From Minisyncoccota bacterium (GTDB lineage: Bacteria > Patescibacteriota > Microgenomatia > UBA1400 > PJMF01), in NCBI GenBank assembly GCA_029881675.1, contig JAOUMD010000012.1, forward strand, positions 1 through 33,894: DNA of 33,894 nt, written 5' to 3'. Shown piece by piece: positions 24,611 through 32,800 of this stretch. Position numbers and translations under genes: made by a program. Within the stretch, counting starts at the first letter, position 1; every line of letters begins with the position of its first letter. The notes under the pieces were generated by a model, which ran no database searches, was not told the origin of the DNA, and saw only the letters and a list, made by a program, of their open reading frames with translations.

Positions 24611-24988
24611 ATGGTAAGAAAACTAATAGCAGACGCATCAGCTACTTTTGGGACAATTGATGCTCCTGCAGGAGTTGTTGACTATAATATAGCCGCTGGA
24701 GGTGGAGATGCTATTGGTATCTTAGTTTTTATAACTAGGTTTATCCAACTTATCTTTGTTATAGCTGGGATCTGGGTTATGTATAACGTAATCTCAGCTG
24801 GTTTTATTTATCTTGGAGCAGAAGGTGATTCAAAAGCTCATTCAAAAGTAAAAGATCAAATTACTATGAGTGTGATTGGTCTTATTATTATTGTCGCTTC
24901 ATATGGAATTGCTTCTATAATCGGACTAATATTCTTTGGCAGAGCTGACTTTATTCTTAATCCAATTATTCAAGGACCAACTCCATGA
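24611..24988 (+). CDS. T4SS-pilin-like two-helix membrane protein (paralogue 2)
   Basis: The 125-residue protein has two membrane helices (about 38-58 and 86-110). The loop reads AGFIYLGAEGDSKAHSKVKDQITMSVIGLI, so G-D-S-K replaces the usual GGD-K. No cleavable signal is clear. An extended TGATATAAT ends 6 nt before the start, pointing to a leaderless message. Its TGA stop overlaps the ATG of the next gene by 4 bp. Pilin-like function is an inference from the family. Confidence 0.7.
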   Translation: MVRKLIADASATFGTIDAPAGVVDYNIAAGGGDAIGILVFITRFIQLIFVIAGIWVMYNVISAGFIYLGAEGDSKAHSKVKDQITMSVIGLIIIVASYGIASIIGLIFFGRADFILNPIIQGPTP

Positions 24989-25377
24989 TGATATTTAATT
25001 TACTTGCTGCCGCAAATTTTGGACCAACTGGACTTCAGCCACAAGGTGGCACTACTGAAGGAATAGCAAATTTTGATACAGCTACTCCATTAACATCCTT
25101 AGAATTATGGATATCAAGATTACTTGGTATGATTACTACTATAGGAGCAATTGTTTTTATCTTTATGTTTTTCTATGGAGCATTCAGATGGCTCAGTGGT
25201 GGAGATGACACTGCAAAGATCGGGAAAGCCAGAGACCAAATGGTTCAAGGTGTCATTGGTATGATTATAATGGTAGCTGGCTATGCAATTATTGGGCTGA
25301 TTGGAGAAATGATTGGTATTGATATTCTAAACCCAGCACAACAAATTAGAGACGTTACAGGTATTACTGGAAATTAA
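24985..25377 (+). CDS. T4SS-pilin-like two-helix membrane protein (paralogue 3)
   Basis: The 130-residue protein has a short hydrophobic N-terminus and two membrane helices (about 47-66 and 88-111). Between them is the consensus loop FRWLSGGDDTAKIGKARDQMVQGVIGMI. It keeps the family W-x-S-G-G-D motif and the basic helix. The ATGATG start overlaps the stop of paralogue 2; there is no Shine-Dalgarno, so translation is probably coupled. The next gene starts 3 bp after its stop. Confidence 0.75.
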   Translation: MMIFNLLAAANFGPTGLQPQGGTTEGIANFDTATPLTSLELWISRLLGMITTIGAIVFIFMFFYGAFRWLSGGDDTAKIGKARDQMVQGVIGMIIMVAGYAIIGLIGEMIGIDILNPAQQIRDVTGITGN

Positions 25378-25380
25378 ACT

Positions 25381-25749
25381 ATGTTATTAAATTTTATTGT
25401 CACCAAAGCACAAGCTGCAGTTACAAATCCAGCCATTGGAGAACTCGGTGATGAAGCAGCTGCTGTTTCAGCAAAAGAAGGCACATTATTCACTAGTTAT
25501 TTTTTAAGAATTTGGAATGGAGTTATAACTATTGGTGCTTTAATGGTTATTGTTTATTTTCTATGGGGCTCAATTGGTTGGATTACGGCTGGTGGAGACT
25601 CTGCAAAGATTCAAAAATCCAGAGATAGAATGGTGCAAGCTGTAATTGGCTTAATCCTTCTTGTGGGTTCATTTACCTTACTTGGATTCATCAGTTCTAC
25701 ATTCTTTGGAACAGACTTTAATATTCTACAACTAAACTTTGGAGTGTAA
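25381..25749 (+). CDS. T4SS-pilin-like two-helix membrane protein (paralogue 4)
   Basis: The 122-residue protein has the loop IGWITAGGDSAKIQKSRDRMVQAVIGLI between two membrane helices (about 43-62 and 86-108). The N-terminal segment KAQAAVTNPAIGEL looks like a short, possibly cleaved leader (LLNFIVTKAQA). It lies 3 bp after paralogue 3 and 3 bp before paralogue 5, with no separate ribosome site, as in one operon. Confidence 0.75.
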   Translation: MLLNFIVTKAQAAVTNPAIGELGDEAAAVSAKEGTLFTSYFLRIWNGVITIGALMVIVYFLWGSIGWITAGGDSAKIQKSRDRMVQAVIGLILLVGSFTLLGFISSTFFGTDFNILQLNFGV

Positions 25750-25752
25750 CCT

Positions 25753-26187
25753 ATGTTAATGACACTTTACGCAGCAACAGTAGACTTCACCACAGCCACT
25801 AGTGATACATTAGCTGGTTCTGAAAAAACTTTCCCTGAATGGCTTGCAATGCTTATTAACTCAGTAATGATTGTAGCTGCTCTACTTCTGCTTATTTATA
25901 TGCTGTGGGGTGGTATCGCTTGGCTTACAGCTGCCGGAGATTCAAGTAAAATTTCAGCAGCTAGAGATAAAATGACTCAAGCAGTTATTGGAATAGTTGT
26001 CTTATCTGCCAGTATTGCTATTTTCATGCTTGTCCAAACTATCCTTGGAATAGAAGTCTTGAATTTCACTGGTGGAACACCTACTGGAACATCATATTCT
26101 TCAACAACAGGATCCACGGTTACAACTTCACCTAGAACAAGAAGGAGTGGAACAAGTGGATTTACCTTAAGAGGGACTGATGAATAA
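25753..26187 (+). CDS. T4SS-pilin-like two-helix membrane protein with Ser/Thr tail (paralogue 5)
   Basis: The 144-residue protein has the family loop IAWLTAAGDSSKISAARDKMTQAVIGIV between two membrane helices. It differs from its neighbours by a C-terminal Ser/Thr/Gly-rich tail (TGGTPTGTSYSSTTGSTVTTSPRTRRSG), which would be exposed outside and could carry glycans or contact surfaces. It is the last gene before a 92-bp gap that holds the promoter of the next gene. Confidence 0.75.
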   Translation: MLMTLYAATVDFTTATSDTLAGSEKTFPEWLAMLINSVMIVAALLLLIYMLWGGIAWLTAAGDSSKISAARDKMTQAVIGIVVLSASIAIFMLVQTILGIEVLNFTGGTPTGTSYSSTTGSTVTTSPRTRRSGTSGFTLRGTDE

Positions 26188-26204
26188 TATAAATTAATTA
26201 AAGA

Positions 26205-26234
26205 TTGTCCATATTTGTAAAGATCTGGTACAAT
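26205..26234 (+). promoter_or_regulatory. Promoter of the likely major pilin (paralogue 6)
   Basis: TTGTCC (26205-26210), an 18-bp spacer and TACAAT (26229-26234) give a leader of about 40 nt. This is unlike the leaderless layout of neighbouring genes. Confidence 0.55.
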
Positions 26235-26269
26235 ATTAAATAAGAAAAGCTTTTTAGCTATATATAAAT

Positions 26270-26275
26270 AAGGAG
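26270..26275 (+). promoter_or_regulatory. Shine-Dalgarno site of the likely major pilin
   Basis: AAGGAG precedes the ATG at 26280 by 4 nt. It is the only clear Shine-Dalgarno site among the eight pilin-like genes. Confidence 0.65.
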
Positions 26276-26279
26276 AAAT

Positions 26280-26660
26280 ATGAAGAAAAGACTTCAAAAG
26301 CTAGCAGTCGCCACAAGTAGTGCAGTTGCTGCTTTCCCATTATTAGCAACTGGAGTAAGCGCTGAAGCAATCGGTGCTGAATTAGGAACTGGGTTCTTCA
26401 CTGACATTGGTCAACTATTTAACACAGTACTTAGATTTGTTTTAATCATTTCTGCACTGTTAGTGTTCGTGTACTTAATTTGGGGTGGTATTGAATGGGT
26501 TACATCAGGTGGTGATAAAGGAAAGACTGAATCAGCACGTAACAAAATTACAGCTGCTGTCATTGGTTTAGTCATCGTTGCTGCTTCATATGCAATCTTC
26601 ACTCTAATCATCAAGGCAGTATTAGGAGTTGATGATATCAATACTCTTATTAACCCTTAA
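26280..26660 (+). CDS. T4SS-pilin-like protein, likely the major subunit (paralogue 6)
   Basis: The 126-residue protein has the clearest pilin build of the set. It has a signal peptide (KKRLQKLAVATSSAVAAFPLLATGVSA, cleavage probably after A28 or S-A-E), then two membrane helices (about 50-70 and 88-112) and the loop IEWVTSGGDKGKTESARNKITAAVIGLV. The mature protein of about 95 residues is a usual size for VirB2-type pilins. It is the only gene of the cluster with a full set of its own signals: promoter, Shine-Dalgarno AAGGAG and a strong intrinsic terminator directly after it. That suggests high, separate expression, so I propose it as the main filament subunit (inference). Confidence 0.8.
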   Translation: MKKRLQKLAVATSSAVAAFPLLATGVSAEAIGAELGTGFFTDIGQLFNTVLRFVLIISALLVFVYLIWGGIEWVTSGGDKGKTESARNKITAAVIGLVIVAASYAIFTLIIKAVLGVDDINTLINP

Positions 26661-26686
26661 AAGTTAATATAAAATAGAAATTAATA

Positions 26687-26718
26687 AAAAAAGCTCGGTC
26701 TGTTGATCGAGCTTTTTT
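26687..26718 (+). terminator. Intrinsic terminator after the likely major pilin
   Basis: GCTCGGTC-TGTT-GATCGAGC forms an 8-bp stem with one G-U pair and a 4-nt loop. It is flanked by an A-run before and six T after (26713-26718). It is the best intrinsic terminator I found in the window. The flanking A-run could also make it work on the other strand, but no minus-strand gene ends there. Confidence 0.85.
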
Positions 26719-26743
26719 AGTTCTATTAAGTATATTAACAAAA

Positions 26744-26755
26744 CTACTCGAGTAG
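26744..26755. promoter_or_regulatory. Palindrome upstream of paralogue 7
   Basis: CTACTCGAGTAG is a perfect 12-bp palindrome. It lies 17 bp upstream of the TATAAT of the next gene, about where a -35 would be. It could be an operator half-site pair; no protein is known to me. Confidence 0.35.
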
Positions 26756-26772
26756 GAGATTGCTAAATAGGG

Positions 26773-26778
26773 TATAAT
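26773..26778 (+). promoter_or_regulatory. -10 box of pilin-like paralogue 7
   Basis: A perfect TATAAT ends 7 nt before the ATG at 26786. No -35 match at 17 bp; the CTACTCGAGTAG palindrome occupies that place. Confidence 0.5.
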
Positions 26779-26785
26779 TACAGCC

Positions 26786-27571
26786 ATGAAAGTTATCAAT
26801 TCAAAAAACACTTGGTATTTAATTTTTGGAATATTATTTATCCTAGTTATTACCTTGGTTGTCTTTAACTTAATCTTCAAAAGAACTGAAAATAGATTGA
26901 AAAGTACTTCCCCAGATCAAAGAGAAACTTTGATTACTCAAAAGGATGAAAGTAAATCTGGGATAACCTATATAAAAGCTTCACCCAAGCCAACTGCAAA
27001 ACCTTCAGCAAAACCATTGTTTGCCCTATTTAATACTTCACCAAAACCGACTCCTAGCCCTTCCCCTACTCCAAATATTAAAGAACTTAAAGTTGAGCAA
27101 GATAGTGTCACTGCTTCTGTAACAATTGATCAAAAACCTACTAAAGGAGGTATGGTTGCTTCTAAGTCTGGAGACTTAGAATTAGTTGATGAAGATGGAG
27201 TTGTATATCTTTCTACAAAAAATCAAGATGGGAGTGAAGACTCTAGTGTAAAGAAAAACAGAATTGGTCTTTCAGAAATTATCAGTCCTCCACCAGGCTA
27301 TGCACAAGACCTTGGAGCATTTATTAATAAACTAGTCAGACTATCATTAGTATTTGCATCACTGTTAGTCTTTGTCCAACTGGTACTTGGAGGTATTCAA
27401 TGGCTCACTTCAGGTGGGGATAAAGGTAAAGTAGAAGAAGCAAGAAATAAAATTACTGCAGCGGTTGTTGGACTAATAATTGTAGCCTCATCATATGCAG
27501 TATTTACACTGGTTCTACAATCATTAGGTATTGGAGATATTAATGCACTTATAGAAAGTGCTTTCCCTTAA
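26786..27571 (+). CDS. Anchored pilin-like fusion: N-terminal helix, Pro/Ser stalk, T4SS-pilin domain (paralogue 7)
   Basis: The 261-residue protein is twice the size of its neighbours. It has an N-terminal membrane anchor (about 7-31), then about 130 hydrophilic residues with a Lys/Pro/Ser-rich part (KASPKPTAKPSAKPLF; SPKPTPSPSPTPN). The C-terminal ~90 residues are a full pilin-like unit: two helices with IQWLTSGGDKGKVEEARNKITAAVVGLI, the closest match to paralogue 6. The N-terminal part may be a spacer or stalk that fixes one subunit in the membrane, for example a base or tip adaptor (inference). The TATAAT ending 7 nt before the ATG supports this start. Confidence 0.75.
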   Translation: MKVINSKNTWYLIFGILFILVITLVVFNLIFKRTENRLKSTSPDQRETLITQKDESKSGITYIKASPKPTAKPSAKPLFALFNTSPKPTPSPSPTPNIKELKVEQDSVTASVTIDQKPTKGGMVASKSGDLELVDEDGVVYLSTKNQDGSEDSSVKKNRIGLSEIISPPPGYAQDLGAFINKLVRLSLVFASLLVFVQLVLGGIQWLTSGGDKGKVEEARNKITAAVVGLIIVASSYAVFTLVLQSLGIGDINALIESAFP

Positions 27572-27605
27572 TATTTATATTAGAACAATAGTTCAACTAA
27601 TTTGT

Positions 27606-27611
27606 TATAAT
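27606..27611 (+). promoter_or_regulatory. -10 box of pilin-like paralogue 8
   Basis: TATAAT ends 11 nt before the ATG at 27623, giving a leader of about 4-5 nt, too short for a Shine-Dalgarno site. -35 not clear. Confidence 0.4.
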
Positions 27612-27622
27612 TTAGAATAGAC

Positions 27623-28069
27623 ATGATAAAAAAATTCAAAAAATTTTCCCTAATCCTATTTACCTTTATAACTTTATTCCATAGTTTCAGCTATAACGTT
27701 CAGGCCCAAGAAGAGTGGGACTCTAGTACTCTTAATTGTACTGGAAGTGGTACAGGTATTGCGGATGCGAGTGATGTTGCAACCATCCAAGGTTTTGCCT
27801 GCTTAATTGGAAATGTCTTATCTGTTGCAATCACTTTAATAGGAATGTTAGCTCTTGTTATGTTTGTTATTGCTTCCTTTAGATACTTAACTTCTGGAGG
27901 TAACTCAAAGTCTACAGAACAAGCGAAAGGGACAATTACATATGCTGTAGCAGGGCTTGTTGTCGCCGTCTCAGCCTTTATCATTTTAAATTTAATCTCA
28001 AACTTTACCGGTATAGATGTCTCAACCTTTGTCATTCCAGATGCAGGTACATCTGTAGAGCCAATATAA
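27623..28069 (+). CDS. T4SS-pilin-like two-helix protein with signal peptide (paralogue 8)
   Basis: The 148-residue protein has a good signal peptide (KKFKKFSLILFTFITLFHSFSYNVQAQ, cleavage after A-Q-A or near). The N-terminal domain has two cysteines (NCTGSG, FACLIG). Two membrane helices carry the variant loop FRYLTSGGNSKSTEQAKGTITYAVAGLV, where GGN replaces GGD. It closes the pilin-like run, directly before the VirB6-like gene, which has its own promoter 44 bp further. Confidence 0.75.
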   Translation: MIKKFKKFSLILFTFITLFHSFSYNVQAQEEWDSSTLNCTGSGTGIADASDVATIQGFACLIGNVLSVAITLIGMLALVMFVIASFRYLTSGGNSKSTEQAKGTITYAVAGLVVAVSAFIILNLISNFTGIDVSTFVIPDAGTSVEPI

Positions 28070-28077
28070 AATAGCAA

Positions 28078-28106
28078 TTAAAAGAAAGTCTGATTTAGGT
28101 TACAAT
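28078..28106 (+). promoter_or_regulatory. Promoter of the VirB6-like gene, leaderless type
   Basis: TTAAAA (28078-28083), a 17-bp spacer and TACAAT (28101-28106) are followed by 6 nt and the ATG at 28113. Confidence 0.5.
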
Positions 28107-28112
28107 ATAGAT

Positions 28113-29711
28113 ATGAAATTAAGGGTATTATTCCTATCCGCTATTCTTTCCTTTGGACTATTTTTTTCTTCGCTTTCAGTTAACCAAGCTAATGCAAGTT
28201 TTTTTGATGATCTCTTTACTACTATTAGAGAATGGGAAACAGCCCTTACTCCAGAATCAGGTGAAGAAGTTGTAGAACCTAATATTATTGATACAACTGG
28301 AACTCAATTCAAATCAAATCAAGTAAACCTCTTACATGCCGTTAGTAAAGGTGAGGAGAGTGCAATTAATGGAGCTGGTGATGCTCTTAGCTCTCTTTTC
28401 AAACATTCTCCTGCAAGTGGAGAAACCTATGTTGCAGATCTCTTACAAAATATGAAGATTGGTCCAGCCGAACCTGCCTATGCACAAGTTGGAGGACTTG
28501 GATTTGCTGCTTTAGAGCCTGTTTTATATGCATGGAAAGCATTCAGAAATATTGCCTACCTATTCTTTATTATCATCACTTTGATAATTGGTTTTATGAT
28601 TATGATGAGACAAAAGATTGGAAGCCAAGCTGCCGTTACAGCACAACAAGCTATCCCTCAAATTGTTATTGCTTTAATAACAGTTACCTTCTCTTATGCC
28701 ATAGCTGGCTTCATGATTGATATGATGTATGTTTTTATGTTCCTTCTGATTGGATTATTTCCTGATCAAACTGGAACTAATCCTATATCAAAAAACTTAA
28801 TACAAATTGGTTATGAAATGTTTACAAATGGAATTGGGACTGCATTTGATGCAGTACAAACTTTTGTCGCAGAACAAGTAGATAGTGAAGTAGTTGGTTT
28901 TATGACTGGATTAACTTTTTCTATTATCATTGCTATTGCCTATCTATTTGCAGTAATTCAGTTATTCTTTGAGTTACTTAAGACTTATATTGCCATTGTT
29001 GTCAGTATAGTGTTATCTCCTCTACTTCTCATGATGGGTGCCCTTCCTGGTAGAAGTGATGTTTTTGGAGGGTGGGTTAAGAGTCTTGTCGGTAATTTGA
29101 TTGCATATCCAGTTGTATTACTCTTAGTAATATTACAAAAGCTATTAACAGAAGGTTCTGCTGCACAGGGTGGATTCTTACCTCCATTCTTAATGGCTAG
29201 AGGTGAAAGTGGTGGTATTATTGCATTGATGGGCTTATCTATTATGTTAATTGCTAAAGACTTAGTAGTACAAGCAAAGAAATCTGTTAATCCAAAAGGT
29301 GGCGGTATCTTTGAACAATTTGGTACTGCACTTTCATCTGCTGTATCTAAGGGATGGAAAGGTGGAGAGCTTATTCCTGGTGTTGGTTTGACTGATACAA
29401 ATAAGATACCTGGTGTTGGTAAGTATATGGGTAGTGGTAAGAGTATTCTGCAGAGTGGGCTTACTGGACTTAGTGCTGGAGCTGGTGGTCTTGTTGGGGC
29501 TGGTAGGGGTATTAAAAGAATGGCAATTGATTCAGATACCAGAAAACAAGCTGGGCAAAGTATTATCAGAGGTGTTAGAGGTGGAGGTAGATTTACAGCT
29601 GATGTTATCGGATCTGAAGCATTTAAAACAAATCGAAGCGAAAGACAAAAAACTTCTGTACTTACAGATAGATCAAAAATAAAGACACTTCAAAGTAAAG
29701 AAGGTAAATAA
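28113..29711 (+). CDS. VirB6/TrbL-like type IV secretion channel protein
   Basis: The 532-residue protein has a signal peptide (KLRVLFLSAILSFGLFFSSLS, about 1-29) and an outside segment to about 140. A block of six or seven membrane helices follows, at about 147-166, 181-199, 201-216, 264-300 (a double segment), 325-345 and 368-386. The pattern TYIAIVVSIVLSPLLLMMGALPG with a following FGGWVKSLVGN is typical of VirB6/TrbL/TraG-N-like proteins, in which it forms part of the inner-membrane channel. The C-terminal ~130 residues are Gly-rich and basic, probably cytoplasmic. The link to the eight pilin-like genes upstream makes a T4SS-like function likely. No VirB4, VirB8-10, coupling ATPase or relaxase is within the window. 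Confidence 0.75.
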   Translation: MKLRVLFLSAILSFGLFFSSLSVNQANASFFDDLFTTIREWETALTPESGEEVVEPNIIDTTGTQFKSNQVNLLHAVSKGEESAINGAGDALSSLFKHSPASGETYVADLLQNMKIGPAEPAYAQVGGLGFAALEPVLYAWKAFRNIAYLFFIIITLIIGFMIMMRQKIGSQAAVTAQQAIPQIVIALITVTFSYAIAGFMIDMMYVFMFLLIGLFPDQTGTNPISKNLIQIGYEMFTNGIGTAFDAVQTFVAEQVDSEVVGFMTGLTFSIIIAIAYLFAVIQLFFELLKTYIAIVVSIVLSPLLLMMGALPGRSDVFGGWVKSLVGNLIAYPVVLLLVILQKLLTEGSAAQGGFLPPFLMARGESGGIIALMGLSIMLIAKDLVVQAKKSVNPKGGGIFEQFGTALSSAVSKGWKGGELIPGVGLTDTNKIPGVGKYMGSGKSILQSGLTGLSAGAGGLVGAGRGIKRMAIDSDTRKQAGQSIIRGVRGGGRFTADVIGSEAFKTNRSERQKTSVLTDRSKIKTLQSKEGK

Positions 29712-29855
29712 ATCTTTCTTTAATAAACTTCTATTATATTTGACAAATTGAAAACATAATTAATACTTATCTTTATTACTGTTTACAAAATATAAATTAA
29801 GTTGAAAAAAAATATTTATATATTAATGTATCTTCTATAAAAATTAAATTAAGCT
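29712..29855. other. AT-rich convergent intergenic region
   Basis: This 144-bp gap separates the VirB6-like gene from the convergent unknown gene. It is strongly AT-rich, without a GC-rich hairpin, and I see no gene in it. It holds a consensus TTGACA (29741-29746) but only poor -10 candidates, so no promoter is called. Confidence 0.6.
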
Positions 29856-32800
29856 TTAATCGCCTTTGGCTTGTTTATCTTCAGCTTCTTTGACTGCCTT
29901 ACTTTCTGTATTCAATAAACCTGCATTTGTTAACACCGCGAAGTTTGGATCAGCAAAACCAACTTTGTTATAGCGTTGAAGTGCTTGGTAATATTTAGTT
30001 CTATTAATCTCAGTAAACCAATCTCTCTGCTCAATTCCTCCAGAATATATTGTTCCTTTTGCTCTACCAATTGGAGTATTAGGATTATGACCTTTTTTTA
30101 ATCCTAACCAGAAATTATTTAGTGCTTCGCCAATAGATTGAGCAGGCGATTCAATTGGTGCAACAGTCAAAAGAGCATCTCTAAGAGAGCCTCTTTTGTG
30201 GCTACCATCAGGTTGAGGAATAATAAATAATTCTTTACTACCAACTCCAATTTGACCAGAATCATATATATATGTTTCTATAGCATCAATTAAATTTCTT
30301 ATGACTTTATCCTTTCCAATCAAACCATCAAACCATCCTTCTTCAGGCCCATCAAAAACATCATCGTGCTTTTCACGATATGTATAAATCATTGCCTTAA
30401 TTCTCATATCTAATAGTTCATAAAAATATACCCAATCAACCATATTAGCTGATGTCTTTAGAGGTGAAGTCGCTGAAAATAACTTGGTCAGATCTTCATG
30501 AATAAGCAGGACATCTCCTACAACATCTCCAGTTAATTTTGGAACAGGAGCATTAAATTTATCATAAGTCTCTTTATATGCATCGTGAACTGATAATTGA
30601 GTTTTATGAACTTGGTCACCTCTTGATGCAGCAATCCCTGCTTCAGCCATATCCTCATCACTTAAGTCTAATGCATCATATGGGTTATCTTTTTCATCTA
30701 AATTTGCTCCATACTCTGCCAAGAAATGTCTTGGTGGAGCAATTAAATGTTGTAAAAATTGACCATTTGTTGGATTTGTTGGTTTTCTTTGAAGATGAGT
30801 TGCTGCTTGATCATCAGTTCTTTCAGCTACAAAATGTCCATAAAGCCTTGCTTCTGACTTATTAGGAATTAATATTTTCTTACCTGATGCATCTATCACT
30901 TCACTTCCAGAATATGAAACAAAACTTGATCCAAGTAAATCTCTCTTCAGTCTTGAGATATTAACTGAAATTAATATTTTTCTAAATCTTAAAAATTTTC
31001 CTAATTTTGATGCATGTTCTTTTAGTTGAGCCTCAGTTAATTCTCTAATTGCTTGTAATCCTCTAATATCTTTATTTCCATCAATATTTGTTATCTCTTC
31101 CTCAAATTCTGCTTGAGATTTTATTTTAAATAGTTTTCGAAGATCGGGATCAGTAATCATTAAGCTCATTAATCCTGTGGAAATAGCTCCACTTACAAAG
31201 AAACTATTTGGGACATCTCCTCCAGCTACAATATATGGTATTTCTAGGATATTCTCCTTACATTTATTTAGTTCTTTTGCTAGTGGGAAGCATTCAGCCA
31301 TCCTGCCCATATTAGGTGCTGAATAAGGTGAGTTCCCCACAGGCCAATATTTTGATGTAAATATTTGTTCTCTTGTTGCAGACAAACCATTTAAATCTAC
31401 TGCTATAGCTATTGCTTGATCTAACTCTTTTCCTGTAATAACTTTTTTCTTATCCAAAGTTATCTCTGTTTTAACTCCTGGTACTTCTTTCCTATCCTCG
31501 CCATATGTATATACAACTTCACCATTAAGGTGTGTTCTCCTGACTCCTGGGATACATGCGAAATCTCTCAATAACCTGGCTTTCATAGCTTTGGTTTTCT
31601 TACCACCCTCATCACTCATCCACTTGGCTCTACCAAATGAGAAATATCCTCTTTCAGTAACATCTTGACCTAGAGTATCTTCAAACTTTTTATATAATGA
31701 AGAATCTAGTTCTTCAGGAGTTCTTCCATGTTTTTTTGCAAGATAATCTTTATTTCCACTAATCTCTAAAACATTTCCTTCTGAATCTTTAACAACATAC
31801 ATTGCACCATACTTATCTTCTAAAATTGCTTTAGGGTGTTTTCCAGCTAATTCAGTTCTATCATAACTTTCCCCCAAAAATTTACCATTATGATCTCTAG
31901 CAACCCATAGTGTTCCCCACTTATCTTCAACAGACATACCAGGATACTTTGACTCTAATAGATCTTTATCAGCTCCTTCTTCTAAAATTTTTCCGGATTC
32001 ATCTCTTACAACCCACATCCTTTTTTTTCCAATCATTATGGGATTGCCATCCTTATCAACCTTATCCTCATATTGTACAAATCCATCGTTCATTTCATCA
32101 TAATAAAGAGTCATTGCCTGATCTAGTGCTCTAATTACTCTGTAATGAGGATGTGAATGCTTTTCCCTATTTCTTGCCCCATCTCTATTTAGTCTAATAT
32201 TAGAACCTGTAAAATAGTCCACAATAAATCTTCCAAATTTGGGAATTGTCTCTTTAAAAGCAGCTTCAAAATTAATAGATACAATAGAGGACTCTCCATT
32301 CATATGTGCTTGATCTGCTAGAGCCAAACGGTTATAAATTAATTGATAGTATTCTCCAAGGACATCACCTTCTTTCTTTCCATGCATCACCCCTGCTTTA
32401 TCAACACTATATCCACCTACACTTGATTCTCCTAAAAAGGTCATTAACGAAGTAAATTTTCTACTCTCTAAAGTACCCTTAAAATATGCTCTTTCATCAA
32501 ACTTAGAAATTGCATCTTCCATCTCCAAAATAGTTCTTCTAACTACTTCATTAAAACCTTTTTTGTCTGTTGGATTAATATCCCAAATTCTTTTCCATTC
32601 AGCCGCATATTTATTCTTATCATCAGTATCAGGTTTCACAAATTCAAAACGAGAATCTAATTTCTTCTCTACTTCGTAGTTAACAATACTAGTTCTCTTT
32701 TTTGTTAACTCATAAACTTCGTTAACTAATTCTAGATACCTCTTAATTTTTTCTTTTGCTCTTACTGGCAAGTCAAATGTCTTATCTAAAATATCCAGTC

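Noticed and set aside
1398-24988. Alternative genetic code with UGA read as glycine
   Set aside because: TGA ends pilO and pilin paralogue 2 at sensible places with 4-bp overlaps to the next gene.
29741-29770. Consensus TTGACA in the AT-rich gap, possible promoter of a small RNA
   Set aside because: The best -10 at 17-18 bp (TACTTA) is poor, no hairpin terminator follows, and hexamer matches are expected by chance in such AT-rich DNA.
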